NCBI GenBank assembly: GCA_035771165.1
Contig: JAWNZC010000468.1
Span: forward strand, 310,501-374,500
Direction: 5' to 3'
Length of the DNA stretch: 64,000 nt
Origin: Paragorgia papillata
Lineage: Eukaryota > Cnidaria > Anthozoa > Scleralcyonacea > Coralliidae
The position numbers and the translations under genes are program-made. Below the pieces are notes generated by a model. The model had not been told where the DNA came from. It saw only the letters and a list, made by a program, of their open reading frames with translations, and searched no databases. Shown one piece after another: positions 47,108-58,100 of the stretch (positions are counted from its first letter, which is position 1; the number at the start of each line of letters is the position of its first letter).

Positions 47108-48754
47108 GGGTTCTGCCCACGGTGGGTGGTGCCGGGCGGCGGTGCCCGGCACTCAGCATTGCCGCCCGGCACTCACGCCAAAACGGACCCTTCCGCCCAG
47201 CACTTAAAATATTAGAGATGAGCCGATTAATCGGAAACTAATCGGCAACGCCGATTAATCGGAAAATAAAGCTTTTCACACACCATAAGTCTGTAACTGT
47301 ATCAGCCCAAACACAATAGTCCTTATTTCACAATGATTACAGAGCGTTTCACATAACTCTTGACGGAAGAGTTCCGCAGTCAGACGTTTGCCACAAAGTT
47401 TACGAACTCCGCAAATTCGTTACGTATAGCAGCCGATCAAACAGCGAGCATCAAAACAAAGTTGCAATGTTTAGTCTCTAGTCTGTCAAAAGATTTGTGA
47501 AACGCTTTTCAAAGTTTAAATTTTAAAACTAACACGAGAAAATGGCAAAGGATCTTTACCAGTTGAGGTAGTCACGACCGAGAACATCTCAACCCAGGGA
47601 AAGAGCTGCAGTGCAGTACTGAACCTCATCAGACCTATGGTCTTGCTTCGACGAGATTGTTGGGTCAAGCGACAGCACCAACGCCAGCCACAAACTTGAA
47701 GAAGAGATCGACGCCTTTCTCGCCCTTCCGCTACAGCCATTGCAAGCATGCCCTTATGTTTGGTGGCAAGCAAAGAAACTTGTTTATCCCAACTTGTTAA
47801 AGTTGTGTTGAAGTATCTGAGCCTCCCAATTCAAGTGTTCGTTCAGAGCGTGTGTTTAGCGAGGCAGGGAACATTTCCACGGACAAATGAAACAGGCTAG
47901 CACCATATAAAGCGGATAATATTTTGTTTTTACATCACAGTTTGCCAAATACTAATAGCGTAGCGCATACCGATTTATAAAACTGAAAGTCGGACAAACA
48001 AAAGGAAATTGATTCTCAAAACACGCAAAACTAATCATCACGAAACATTTCTGTTATATTTCACAAATCTTGTTGCAATTTAGCAACCCTACAACATTGC
48101 GAAACTGCGCAGGGACTGGTAACCAACAACGTAGTACTAATCGGCATATGCCGATTAATCGGCCGATTATTTGTACTAATCGGCCACCAAATAATCGGCT
48201 TCAGTAATCGGCAATTTTCGTAATCGGCTCATCTCTAGTATACAAAAAGAAAACCCCATGTGTTGTATTTTATATATATCTTTTAATTAATATACATCAT
48301 TTTGTATTTTTTGTCCTTGGTGAATATTTTTTATATTGAAACAATATTATTTGGTGAAATTCAGCACCACAACGCACACAATATTAGCTACCAGACTTGT
48401 GATTCGGTGAAATACGATATTCCTTCAAAGCCAGATTGGATTGTCTGATACTGGGTGAGGCGCTAATCACTTTGCACTTTGTTTATTAATGCCTGTAAGA
48501 TGATGCACCGGCATTGGTAGTCATAGAACATATGCAGGAAACCTTGACCTAGCTTTACGTAGAGAGTTCGTCATGCTGTATATTCTAGCATGCCCTAGCA
48601 TGTATATAAATATATAATAAATAAGTACTTAATACTTAATAGGAATATTTAGTCTGACAAAATTGTGAGACACATGATGTAAAGGATTATGAATTTCACT
48701 TGCTCACATTTGGAAAATATCATTTTCAGATTACTAATTTTCACATATTCTCGG
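47108..48754. mobile_element. insertion nested in the left arm, carrying a hAT-like element
   Basis: The insertion replaces a short piece present in the right arm (GGTAGCTATTTAATG in inverse). Its left end is GC-rich with three CCCGGCACTCA-like words. An inner element at about 47,212-48,237 has perfect 17-bp ends TAGAGATGAGCCGATTA / TAATCGGCTCATCTCTA and dense AATCGGC subterminal repeats, as in hAT elements. I found no clear 8-bp target duplication. 48,240-48,745 holds nothing recognisable. Confidence 0.65.
47630..47930 (+). pseudogene. hAT transposase C-terminal remnant
   Basis: The plus strand reads SDLWSCFDEIVGSSDSTNAS, HKLEEEIDAFLALP and CPYVWWQAKKLVYPNLLKL, then a stop. It continues in other frames with SLPIQ and words matching the hAT dimerisation region (the EAGN-type stretch). 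These match the C-terminal dimerisation domain (E.E...YL..P....PL.WW......P.L..LA). Several frameshifts and stops; the catalytic region is gone. Confidence 0.7.
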
Positions 48755-50528
48755 GGGGGGGGGCAGGGCTGTGATATTTTGGTCCCCGATGCCTATGGAC
48801 TTTCATGTTGACGGCTTTTGAATGGTTCCGAGGGGAGAAGCGGTAAGATTTGATAGGCTCGATTCCGCTCGAATACGTCGCGGTGAGTATATCAATTGTG
48901 GAACAAGATGGCTAGTAATTTTTAATAGAACTACTCATTGTTAAAATATATTGTGTACGTATGTTATCAGATGTTGAATAAGCTTTCATTCCATGTATAG
49001 TTCAAGTTTCTCCGTTTTGTGAAACTTGTTCAAATGTCAAAAATGTGCGAACCGTTGTTTGAAATAATATTACAAATAGACAGGAAATTGACTTCTGACA
49101 AGTGTTAATATAGAACTTGGATTTTTTTTAAATACTTAACGCACAACATCGCGAGATATATTTCAAACACAAACTATTGAAAAATGCTATTTGGGGTAGA
49201 AATTTCTAGTTTCTAGCTAAACGGAAAATATTTTTTAAATTGGCAAACGTCTTCCATTTGATTCATTGCGTGAATGTGTACTTATAATTAATAAATATAT
49301 AAAATCAGTAATATTGTTGACTTCGAATGCATCATAAAATCTTACCATTATGAAGCTTGTGAAACGTTTGCGGCTTTCTAGCCAAAACAGACAAATTTCA
49401 GGAACTTCACATTTGAATTTATAGCTTTTATTTAACCCTTTCAACGCTATCGGCCTCCCAGGCAGGGACGCATAAAATCGCCTGGTGTAGGCCAGAGTAT
49501 AAAAAAATATATTAAAGCCTCAGCGGTCAGAGTAGGTTTTGATATAACCTTAGTGGCCTAACGACTAGAATGGTTTGCCGTTAATAATATAGCCAGAGTG
49601 AAATACTAAAATACAGAATAAAAGTGGATTTTAGCGTTCAGAAGGTTTACACTGTAATAATTCGAAGTCAACAATAAATTCACGCAATGAATCAAATGAC
49701 AGACGTTTCCCCATTATTTTTAAAAATATTTTCCGTTTAGGTAAAAACTAGAAATTTCTACCCCATGCAAATAGCATTTTTCAATAGCTTCTGTTTGATA
49801 TATATCTCGCGATGTTGCGCGTTAAGTATTTAAAACAAATCTAAAATTCTGTATTAACACTTGTGAGAAGTCAATTTCCTAATTTTCCAGTCTATTTGTA
49901 ATATTATTTCAAACAATGGTTCGCACATTTTTGACATTTTAACAAGTTTCACATAATGGAGAAACTTGAACTATACATGGAATGAAAGCTTATTCAACAT
50001 CTAATAACATACCTACACAATATATTTTAACAATGAGTTAGTTCTGAAATTACTAGCCATCTTGTTCCACAACTGACAAGATGCCGCACGCAATATGCCA
50101 TGCCACTTGATATACGGTACTCACTGCTTTTCCCCTCGGAACCATTCAAAACTCGTCAACATGAAAGTCCATATGCATCGGAGTCCAAAATATCACAGCC
50201 CTGCATTAAATAGCTACCAAGTTGAGAGTATTCTGTAGTCTGAAAACCAGCCGCCGTATATTTGACAAGATGGAAGGAATTCAGATTGTTTATTATTCTA
50301 TAATTCTATAATTATCCCAAATTAGAAACATGTCAACCAATCAAATTTCACTACCAGGTTTCTTGGTAGTGACGTCACTGGACGGCATTATCGCCTATTG
50401 AATTCAGACGCCTCTCTCAGCGAGTGAGAACGAGATGAGATTGGTGGCTGGCTTTCAGTCTACGTTACATTGTGAGATCTTGCATTATGTTGTGAGACCT
50501 TTCGTTACCTTGTGATTCATTACGTTAC

Positions 50529-50894
50529 AAACGCAAAAACAAACACTCTGTGTCAGACCTGATGCAGAATGATGTCAGATCTGTTCAGAAAAATGCAGCG
50601 ATCCCTGATACAGCCTGCTGCAGTATCAGCTATGATACACCTATACAGCAGACTGTTCAGAACAGATTCTGTCAAACTGCATCAGCCTGACACGGTCAGT
50701 GCTGTATCAGTTTGATATAACAGACTGAACAGGTATGTTGTCTACGGAGCTGTCGCAGTCTGTTAGAAATTCTAACTAAATGTTTATACATCAGTGCTGG
50801 TACAGTCTGTAGCTGTCAGGCTGTACAAAGGGTCGCTACATTTCTCTGAACAGATCTGATATCAGAGCTGATCAGACAGTGCGTTTTTACTGTG
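50529..50894. mobile_element. 366-bp insertion made of CTGATCAG-like words
   Basis: Interrupts the minisatellite; TAC flanks both ends (50526-50528, 50895-50897), and removal restores CATTACGTTACTTTGTGAG as at 46.8 kb. The interior is a dense series of quasi-palindromes (CTGATACAG, CTGTTCAG, CTGATCAG, CTGCTGCAG). AAACGC starts it and GCGTTTTTACTGTG ends it. Confidence 0.65.
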
Positions 50895-50919
50895 TACTTT
50901 GTGAGACCTTTCGTTACGA

Positions 50920-51880
50920 CGCAAGACAAGACGCAAGAAATATTTTCTTTCAACCTAAGTTATTTAAATATGTAAAGATCCCACAGGCCATAGAGGCACT
51001 TTAAACATTCATGTTTATGGCCAGGGTTCTTCGTACAGTTGTTTATTGAACGCCAAATCTAAATGCGAAGACGGTCTACAATCTCCAGTATACAGAATTT
51101 GTTATTGAGCTGACGTGCAAAACTGCTCGAGCGCCACTCGTTTAAAATAGAACAGACACGAACCAACAACACTCCACAAACGGACTTCACAACATCGTCA
51201 ACATGCCAGACCATATTAAAGTTGAATATAAAGCTTTTAATATTTATTCGCACCTTCCGCTAGGCAGACAATAAATCCTTTCGTCCAGACCACATTTAAT
51301 TAGCCATGCAGCTAAGCCCAGAAAGTCGTCGTTTCGAGAAGAAAATTGATCGCTCTTTGCATTTCTCCGCCATTGTTGTATTCGCCAGTCACAAACCAAA
51401 ACCACGCGTGCGCAGTGGTATTCTAATCTATTCCGGGGGGAAACTTCTTTCATTCTCGGTATATTAAGATATATTATTATAATGCACCAAGATTTTACGT
51501 CTTTCAAGAAATATCCATAGATAAGGTACAAACCTGTCTGTTATCGCTCTTTAGGACTTACGAGCTTTAAGCGACATAAATATTTGTCGTATAAGAAAGA
51601 CTGAGTGTTTCACATTTTCACTGGTTTTAGACTTTTAGTCCTTCAACTACGACAAGTATGTATGTCGTTAAACCTGGTAAGTTTACCCCCCGGAAAGTTT
51701 ACACTATCTATCTATATATCGATCTATCCTATCTATCGTGTGAATTTTCGCCACTCATCACAATACTGCAAAGTTTCTGTGAAACTTCGCACTAAAAATC
51801 GATCATCTTTAATAATTTATAAATAAGCCACATTAAAAATAAACATATTTGTCTACTTACTTGTTAAATAGTTAACGTTA
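50920..51880. other. intergenic stretch
   Basis: No supported gene. Minus-strand frames at 51059-51253 and 51244-51531 lack splice or family support. A TATC-rich run lies near 51,705-51,738. Confidence 0.5.
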
Positions 51881-51989
51881 GTAGAATAAAATTATGTCTT
51901 TCTGTCTTTTTGTTTGGTTTTCTAGATTATACTCGAGCCTAAAAAATACATGAAAATTTAAGATATTGAAATAGAGAGATTGAAAAGTT

Positions 51990-52200
51990 ACAGTAATATT
52001 ATCAAAATATTGTATTTCAATGCAATGGACTCCAATACAATGCATGTAATACAATGCAATGCAATGTAATGCAAAACAATGCAAAACAATGCAATGTGAC
52101 ACAGTCCTCATTGCAATGCAATAAATGTTAATACACTGCAAAACTATACAATACAAGACTTTACAACACTCCAATACAATGCAATAACAATATGAAAAGT
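51990..52200. repeat. degenerate CAATG/CAATA pentanucleotide sequence
   Basis: Imperfect CAATGCAATG words in about 5-bp phase, grading into the pure array to the right. Confidence 0.7.
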
Positions 52201-52868
52201 TAAACAGTACATTACATTACATTACATTACATTACATTACATTACATTACATTACATTACATTACATTACATTACATTACATTACATTGCATTGCAATAC
52301 AGTACATTACAGTACAGTGCATTACAGTACAATGCAGTACAGTTCAGTACAGTATAGTACAGTACAATACAGTACAGTACAGTACACTCACTCACTCACT
52401 CACTCACTCTGTACAGTACAGTACATTGCAGTGCAGTGCAGTGCCGTGCAGTGCAGTGCAGTGCAGTGCCGTGCAGTGCCGTGCCGTGCAGTGCAGTGCC
52501 GTGCCGTGCAGTGCCGTGCCGTGCCGTGCAGTGCCGTGCCATGCCATGCAGTGCAGTGCAGTGCAGTGCAGTGCAGTGCAGCGCAGTGCAGTGCAGCGCA
52601 GTGCAGTGCAGTGCAGTGCAGTGCAGTACAGTGCAGTACAGTACAGTGCAGTACAGTGCAGTGCAGTGCAGTGCAGTGCAGTACAGAACAGTACAGTACA
52701 GTACAATGCCGTGCAGTGCAGTGCAGTGCAGTACACTCACAGTACAGTACAGTGCAGTGCAGTACAGTGCAGTACAATGCAGTACAATGCAGTACAATGC
52801 AGTACAATGCAGTACAATACAGTACAGTACAATACAGTGCAGTGCAGTACAGTGCAGTACAGTATTAA
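52201..52868. repeat. pentanucleotide satellite (ATTAC)n then (AGTGC/AGTAC)n
   Basis: About 17 copies of ATTAC (52,208-52,290), then a CAGTA/CAGTG/CCGTG array to 52,868, broken by ACTC copies at 52,386-52,408. All six frames are nearly stop-free in places; none is a gene. Confidence 0.95.
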
Positions 52869-53070
52869 TTAGAACAATATTATAAAAAAATATTTATTGA
52901 ATTATAAATATGTATTAAATAGGTATGAACAAGCAGCACTTAAAAGATAAATGTTTGAAAAGTCACAATAATAATACAATATTACAATTGCATTGCATTG
53001 CAATGCAACAAGCAATGCAATAAGCAATACAAATGGATTTATGTAATAAAAATAATTAACACCAGGCAAA

Positions 53071-53499
53071 GTGTTTGTGTTGATTTCAGTACCTTACTTC
53101 CGGAGATCGGGCATTTCCGGTTACCCTCTCGCCTGTGGCCTGTCCCTGACCGACTTAGCCTTGGGTTTAGTTGAGTTTAAGGTCTCTTACGGGTCGCTTG
53201 GCGCGGGCTCCTATGTTTCCCTCCGGGGGTCATCTCCTGGCCCTTTGTTCATCTGTCAGGATGGGACGTCGCTGACACCCTCCTTGGTTAACCGCTGGCT
53301 CCTTTCCATCCTGTCATCTGCCGGGGTTTCTGGGAACTACTCTAGCAACAGTTTCCGCATTGGCGTGGCCACCTCTGCGGCATTAGCTGGTGTACCCGAT
53401 CACCTGATCAAAACTCTCAGTCATTGGTCCAGCGACGCGCTTACCTACGCTACATTTGCACGCCTCCTGATGTTCTGCTGTCGTTGGCCCGGTGCTTAG
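53071..53499 (+). pseudogene. tyrosine recombinase C-terminal fragment (DIRS/Crypton type)
   Basis: The frame reads SSPGPLFICQDGTSLTPSLV, then NSFRIGVATSAALAGVPDHL and IKTLSHWSSDALTY. This is the catalytic half of a tyrosine recombinase, which cuts and rejoins DNA through a covalent tyrosine intermediate. Arg96 of the FRIG motif and the His/Trp of LSHWSS (118-119) are present. The His that normally precedes FRIG (HSFRIG) is Asn93, and the nucleophilic Tyr is one residue off the usual spacing (Tyr126). The N-terminal half and any RT/RNase H are absent. GC content is higher than its AT-rich surroundings. A fossil or partial exon; TTGATTTCAG just upstream (about 53,079-53,088) could be an acceptor. 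Confidence 0.7.
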
Positions 53500-53804
53500 T
53501 CTGATCCTGGGTGGGGGACTGGTAACGCCTTTGGGCAGGGTTCGTGCCTCGAATCCCTTCTCCAGCTGCACTGGAGGGTGGCGTTGGAGAGGGTAATTAT
53601 CGGCAGCTGCTCAACTAGTTAGTTCGCGAGTTTAGGCTTGTCTGGGGCTGCTTTACCAACAAGATCCAGCGCAAACCCCTCTCTGACAGACCTACACCCT
53701 CCAAGGTATTAATTAGTTAATAATTACTAGAGTTCGCCATTGGCTCGTATTGAGGTTGCCAGAGTCTTATTGGGGTATTCCTTGGGGTATTGGAGAATTT
53801 GCAT

Positions 53805-53970
53805 GAGTGTGTTAATACAACACAACACAATACAATAAACAATACAATACAATAAACAATACAATACAATAAACAATACAATACAATATAATAAACAATA
53901 CAATACAATAAACAATACAATATAATAAACAATACAATACAATAAACAATACAATACAATATACAATACA
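53805..53970. repeat. AATACAATAAAC satellite
   Basis: About 160 bp of CAATACAATAAACAATACAA repeats, again in 5-bp-related phase. With 51.99-52.87 kb it brackets the recombinase fragment. Confidence 0.85.
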
Positions 53971-54109
53971 GCACTCTGCAATATAATGCAAAGAGAATGT
54001 TTATACCTTTTAATACACTGTAAAACTATACAAAATAATAAAAGAAATATTTACAATACTGCAATACATTCAAGCAAAACATTTGAATACAATGCAATAC
54101 AGTACAATA

Positions 54110-55111
54110 TTTTAAATATCATCTTAAATAATGCATCACCTATAAAAAGTATTATTACTACCTTATAAAAAATTATAGGTATGGGAATAGCTACACTTAA
54201 AAATAAACAAATTGTTTCTTTCTACTTACTTGTCTTGTTTAGTTGGTAGAATATCTTTCTGTCTTTATGTTTGGTGTTCTATAGTTAAGCTCTGGCCCAA
54301 AAAAAGAATTGAAAAAGACAGCCATTGATATATAAACTTTTATTTATAAAACAAAGAATTGCAAAGAGTAACCACAAAATGTTTTAACTTACAAAATACA
54401 TTTATAAAATACAAAACCTAGTGACGATTTAACTTGTTTTTACATGCTAAACTTAGATATTTGATGTATGGGTCAAACACTGACAAAATTTATATTTTTC
54501 GAAGACTTCGAAGATACAAACGCTATTTATCCCGCTGTGGAATACTGGAATTTAATCCAAGAAACAGAATACTATTACTAATAGTTCACACACCTTCAGT
54601 TTACTAACCTCTTTATCAAAGTAACGCGATTTCTTCAACTTTTTGGCGTCGTTTGTCGTGATCAATCTTCGTTTCCAGTTTTTGTTTGTACAGTGCCGTG
54701 ACTGCAGTGTTTATAACGAGCTTTTTCGACGTCAAAAATCCACATATTTAGACAGATAGCACGGGATAAACAACAGAGGTTTCCTAAGGCACCACTTTGA
54801 TGACAAATGATGTCGTTTTTTGTAGACGTTCACTATAAAAAGATGGATATTTTCCTTGTGTCCATTCAGACTAAACCAACCCGCCATCTTCTTGCTTGAA
54901 TTAGTGTGTTTTTGCGGGAAATTTCTTGAGATATGATTGGCCAAGAAAACTATGAACAAATTCTCCGACTTTAATCCGACGACTTCCGATGATGAATCGA
55001 TGGAAACAACGAATATGCACTGCCGCAAAAAGTATTTATGGTTTAAAGAGCATATCTTTTTCATATTTTAGGCAAATGCCTTTCTGCAGAAGCTTGTTGT
55101 GTATAAGCATA
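54110..55111. other. intergenic stretch
   Basis: No supported gene. A minus-strand stretch at about 54,608-54,725 reads TAVTALYKQKLETKIDHDKR and looks mildly protein-like, but it has no start or splice support. Confidence 0.4.
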
Positions 55112-58100
55112 TTTAAAAGAAGTTTGCCTGAAAAATTTCAGACGATTTGGATACACGCGTCTTACTTTTTGAAACGGGGTGATTTTGGAAATCTATGCAA
55201 CATTGGTATAATCGTTTAACAGCGTAGAATTGAACAAGTTTTGGTCACATAGTCCAATTTAATATTTTCAATTGATTTTTTCACCATGAATGTAAGTCAT
55301 TAAAAGAAGTTGCGTGCAAAATTTCAGACGATTTGGATACACGCGTCTTAATTACTTTTTGAAACGGGGTGATTTTGGAAATCTATGCTACATTGGTATA
55401 ATGATCTAAGAGCGTAGAATTTAGCAAGTTTTGGTCACATAGTCCAATTTAATATTTTCAATTGATTTTTTACCCATCAACGTAAGCCATTAAAAGAAGT
55501 TTGTCTGCAAAATTTCAGACGATTTGGATACACGCGTCTTACTTTTAGAAACGGGGTGATTTTGGAAATCTATGCTACATTAATTGGTATGATGGTCTAA
55601 CAGCATAGAATTGAGAAAGTTTTGGTCACCTAGCCCAATTTAATATTTTCAATTGATTTTTTACCCATCAACGTAAGCCATTAAAAGAAGTTTGTCTGCA
55701 AAATTTCAGACGATTTGGATACACGCGTCTTACTTTTAGAAACGGGTTGATTTTGGAAATCTATGCTACATTAATTGGTATGATGGTCTAACAGCATAGA
55801 ATTGAGCAAGTTTTGGTCACCTAGCCCAATTTAATATTTTCAATTGATTTTTTTACCATGAATGTAAGTCATTAAAAGAAGTTTGCCTGCAAAATTTCAG
55901 ACGATTTGGATACACGCGTTGTATCTCTTTTTGAAACGGGGTGATCTTGGAAATCTATGCTACATTGGTATGATGGTCTAACAGCGTAGAATTGAGCAAG
56001 TTTTGGTCACATAGTCCAATATAATATTTTCAATTGATTTTTTACCATCAATGTAAGTCATTAAAAGAAGTTTGCCTGCAAAATTTCAGACGATTTGGAT
56101 ACACGCGTCTTACTTTTAGAAACGGGGTGATTTTGGAAATCTATGCTGCAATGGTATGATGGTCTAACAGCATAGAATTGAGCAAGTTTTGGTCACCTAG
56201 TCCAATATAATATTTTCAATTGATTTTTCCACCATGAATGTAAGTCATTAAAAGAAGTTTGCCTGTTAAATTTCAGACGATTTGGATACACGCGTCTTAC
56301 TTTTAGAAACGTGGTGATTTGGGAAATCTATGCTACATTGGTTTAATGGTCTAACAGCGTAGAATTGAGCAAGTGTTGGTCACATAGTCCAATTTAATAT
56401 TTTCAATTGAATTTTTTTACCATGAATGTAAGTCATTAAAAGAAGTTTGCCTGGTTTGCCTGCAAAATTTCAGACGATTTGGATACACGCGTCTTACTCT
56501 TTGAAACGGGGTGATTTTGGAAATCTATGCTATATCGGTGTAATGATCCAGTAACAGCATAGAATTGAGCAAGTTTTGGTCACATAGTCCAATTTAATAT
56601 TTTCAATTGATTTTTTTACCATCAATGTAAGTCATTAAAAGAAGTTTGCCTGCAAAATTTCAGACGATTTGGATACACGCGTCTTACTTTTAGAAACGGA
56701 GTGATTTTGGAAATCTATGCTATATCGGTATAATGGTCTAACAGCGTAGAATTGAGCAAGTTTTGGTCACATAGTCCAATTTAATATTTTCAATTGATTT
56801 TTTCACCATGAATGTAAGTCATTAAAAGAAGTTTGCCTGCAAAATATCAGACGATTTGGATACGCGGCTCTTAATTACTTTTTGAAACGGGGTGATTTTG
56901 GAAATCTATGCTACAATGGTATGATGGTCTATACAGCGTAGAATTGAGCAAGTTTTGATCACCTAGTCCAATTTAATATTTTCAATTGATTTTTTTACCA
57001 TGAATGTAAGTCATTAAAAGAAGTTTGCCTGCAAAATTTCAGACGATTTGGATTCACGCATCTCACTTTTGAAACAGGGTGAATTGGGAAATTTATGCTA
57101 TATCGGTGTAATGGTCCAGTAACAGCATAGAATTGAGCAAGTTTTGGTCACATAGTCCAATTTAATATTTTCATTTGATTTTTTTACCATGAATGTAAGT
57201 CATTAAAAGAAGTTTGGCTGCAAAATTTCGGACGATTTGGATACGCGGGTCTTAATTACTTTTTGAAACGGGGTGATTTTGGAAATCTATGCTACAATGG
57301 TATGATGGTCTAACAGCGTAGAATTGAGCAGGTTTTGGTCACATAGTCCAATTTAATATTTTCAATTGATTTTTTTACCATGAATGTAAGTCATTAAAAG
57401 AAGTTTGCCTGTAAAATTTCAGACGATTTGGATACACGCGTCTTACTTTTAGAAACGGAGTGATTTTGGAAATCTATGCTACAATGGTATGATGGTCTAA
57501 CAGCGTAGAATTGAGCAAGTTTTGATCAGCTAGTCCAATAAAATTTAATATTTTCAATTGATGATTTTTTTTACCATGAATGTAAGTCATTAAAAGAAGT
57601 TTGCCTGTAAAATTTCAGACGATTTGGATACACGCGTCTTACTTTTAGAAACGGAGTGATTTTGGAAATCTATGCTATATCGGTATAATGGTCTAACAGC
57701 GTGGAATTGAGCAAGTTTTGGTCACATAGTCCAATTTAATGTTTTCAATTGATTTTTTTACCATGAATGTAAGTCATTAAAAGAAGTTTGCCTGCCAAAT
57801 TTCAGACGATTTGAATACACGCGTTGTCTCTCTTTTTGAAACGGGGTGATTTTGGAAATCTATGCTACATTGGTATGATGGTCTAACAGCGTAGAATTGA
57901 GGAAGTTTTGGTCACATAGTCCAATATAATATTTTCAATTGATTTTTTTACCATGAATGTAAGTCATTAAAAGAAGTTTGCCTGTAAAATTTCAGACGAT
58001 TTGGATACACGCGTCTTACTTTTAGAAACGGAGTGATTTTGGAAATCTATGCTATATCGGTATAATGGTCTAACAGCGTAGAATTGAGCAAGTTTTGGTC

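Larger units (their letters stand above)
46869..50462. mobile_element. 3.6-kb long-TIR (foldback) transposon, 9-bp target duplication
   Basis: Ends TAGACTGAAAGCC / GGCTTTCAGTCTA, flanked by CGTTACATT at 46860-46868 and 50463-50471. The right arm is continuous (about 49,678-50,462, 785 bp). The left arm is split into 46,869-47,107 and about 48,755-49,275 by a 1.65-kb insertion. The central loop is about 400 bp and has no transposase. Closing the element with one CGTTACATT restores the surrounding minisatellite. The structure suggests a Mutator-like or other foldback element; class is inferred. Confidence 0.8.

Noticed and set aside
47516..47773. 85-codon minus-strand frame
   Set aside because: It is the antisense shadow of the plus-strand hAT remnant.
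52287..52885. Overlapping Cys/Ala/Val-rich frames in the pentanucleotide array
   Set aside because: Several frames on both strands are open at once because of the 5-bp repeat.
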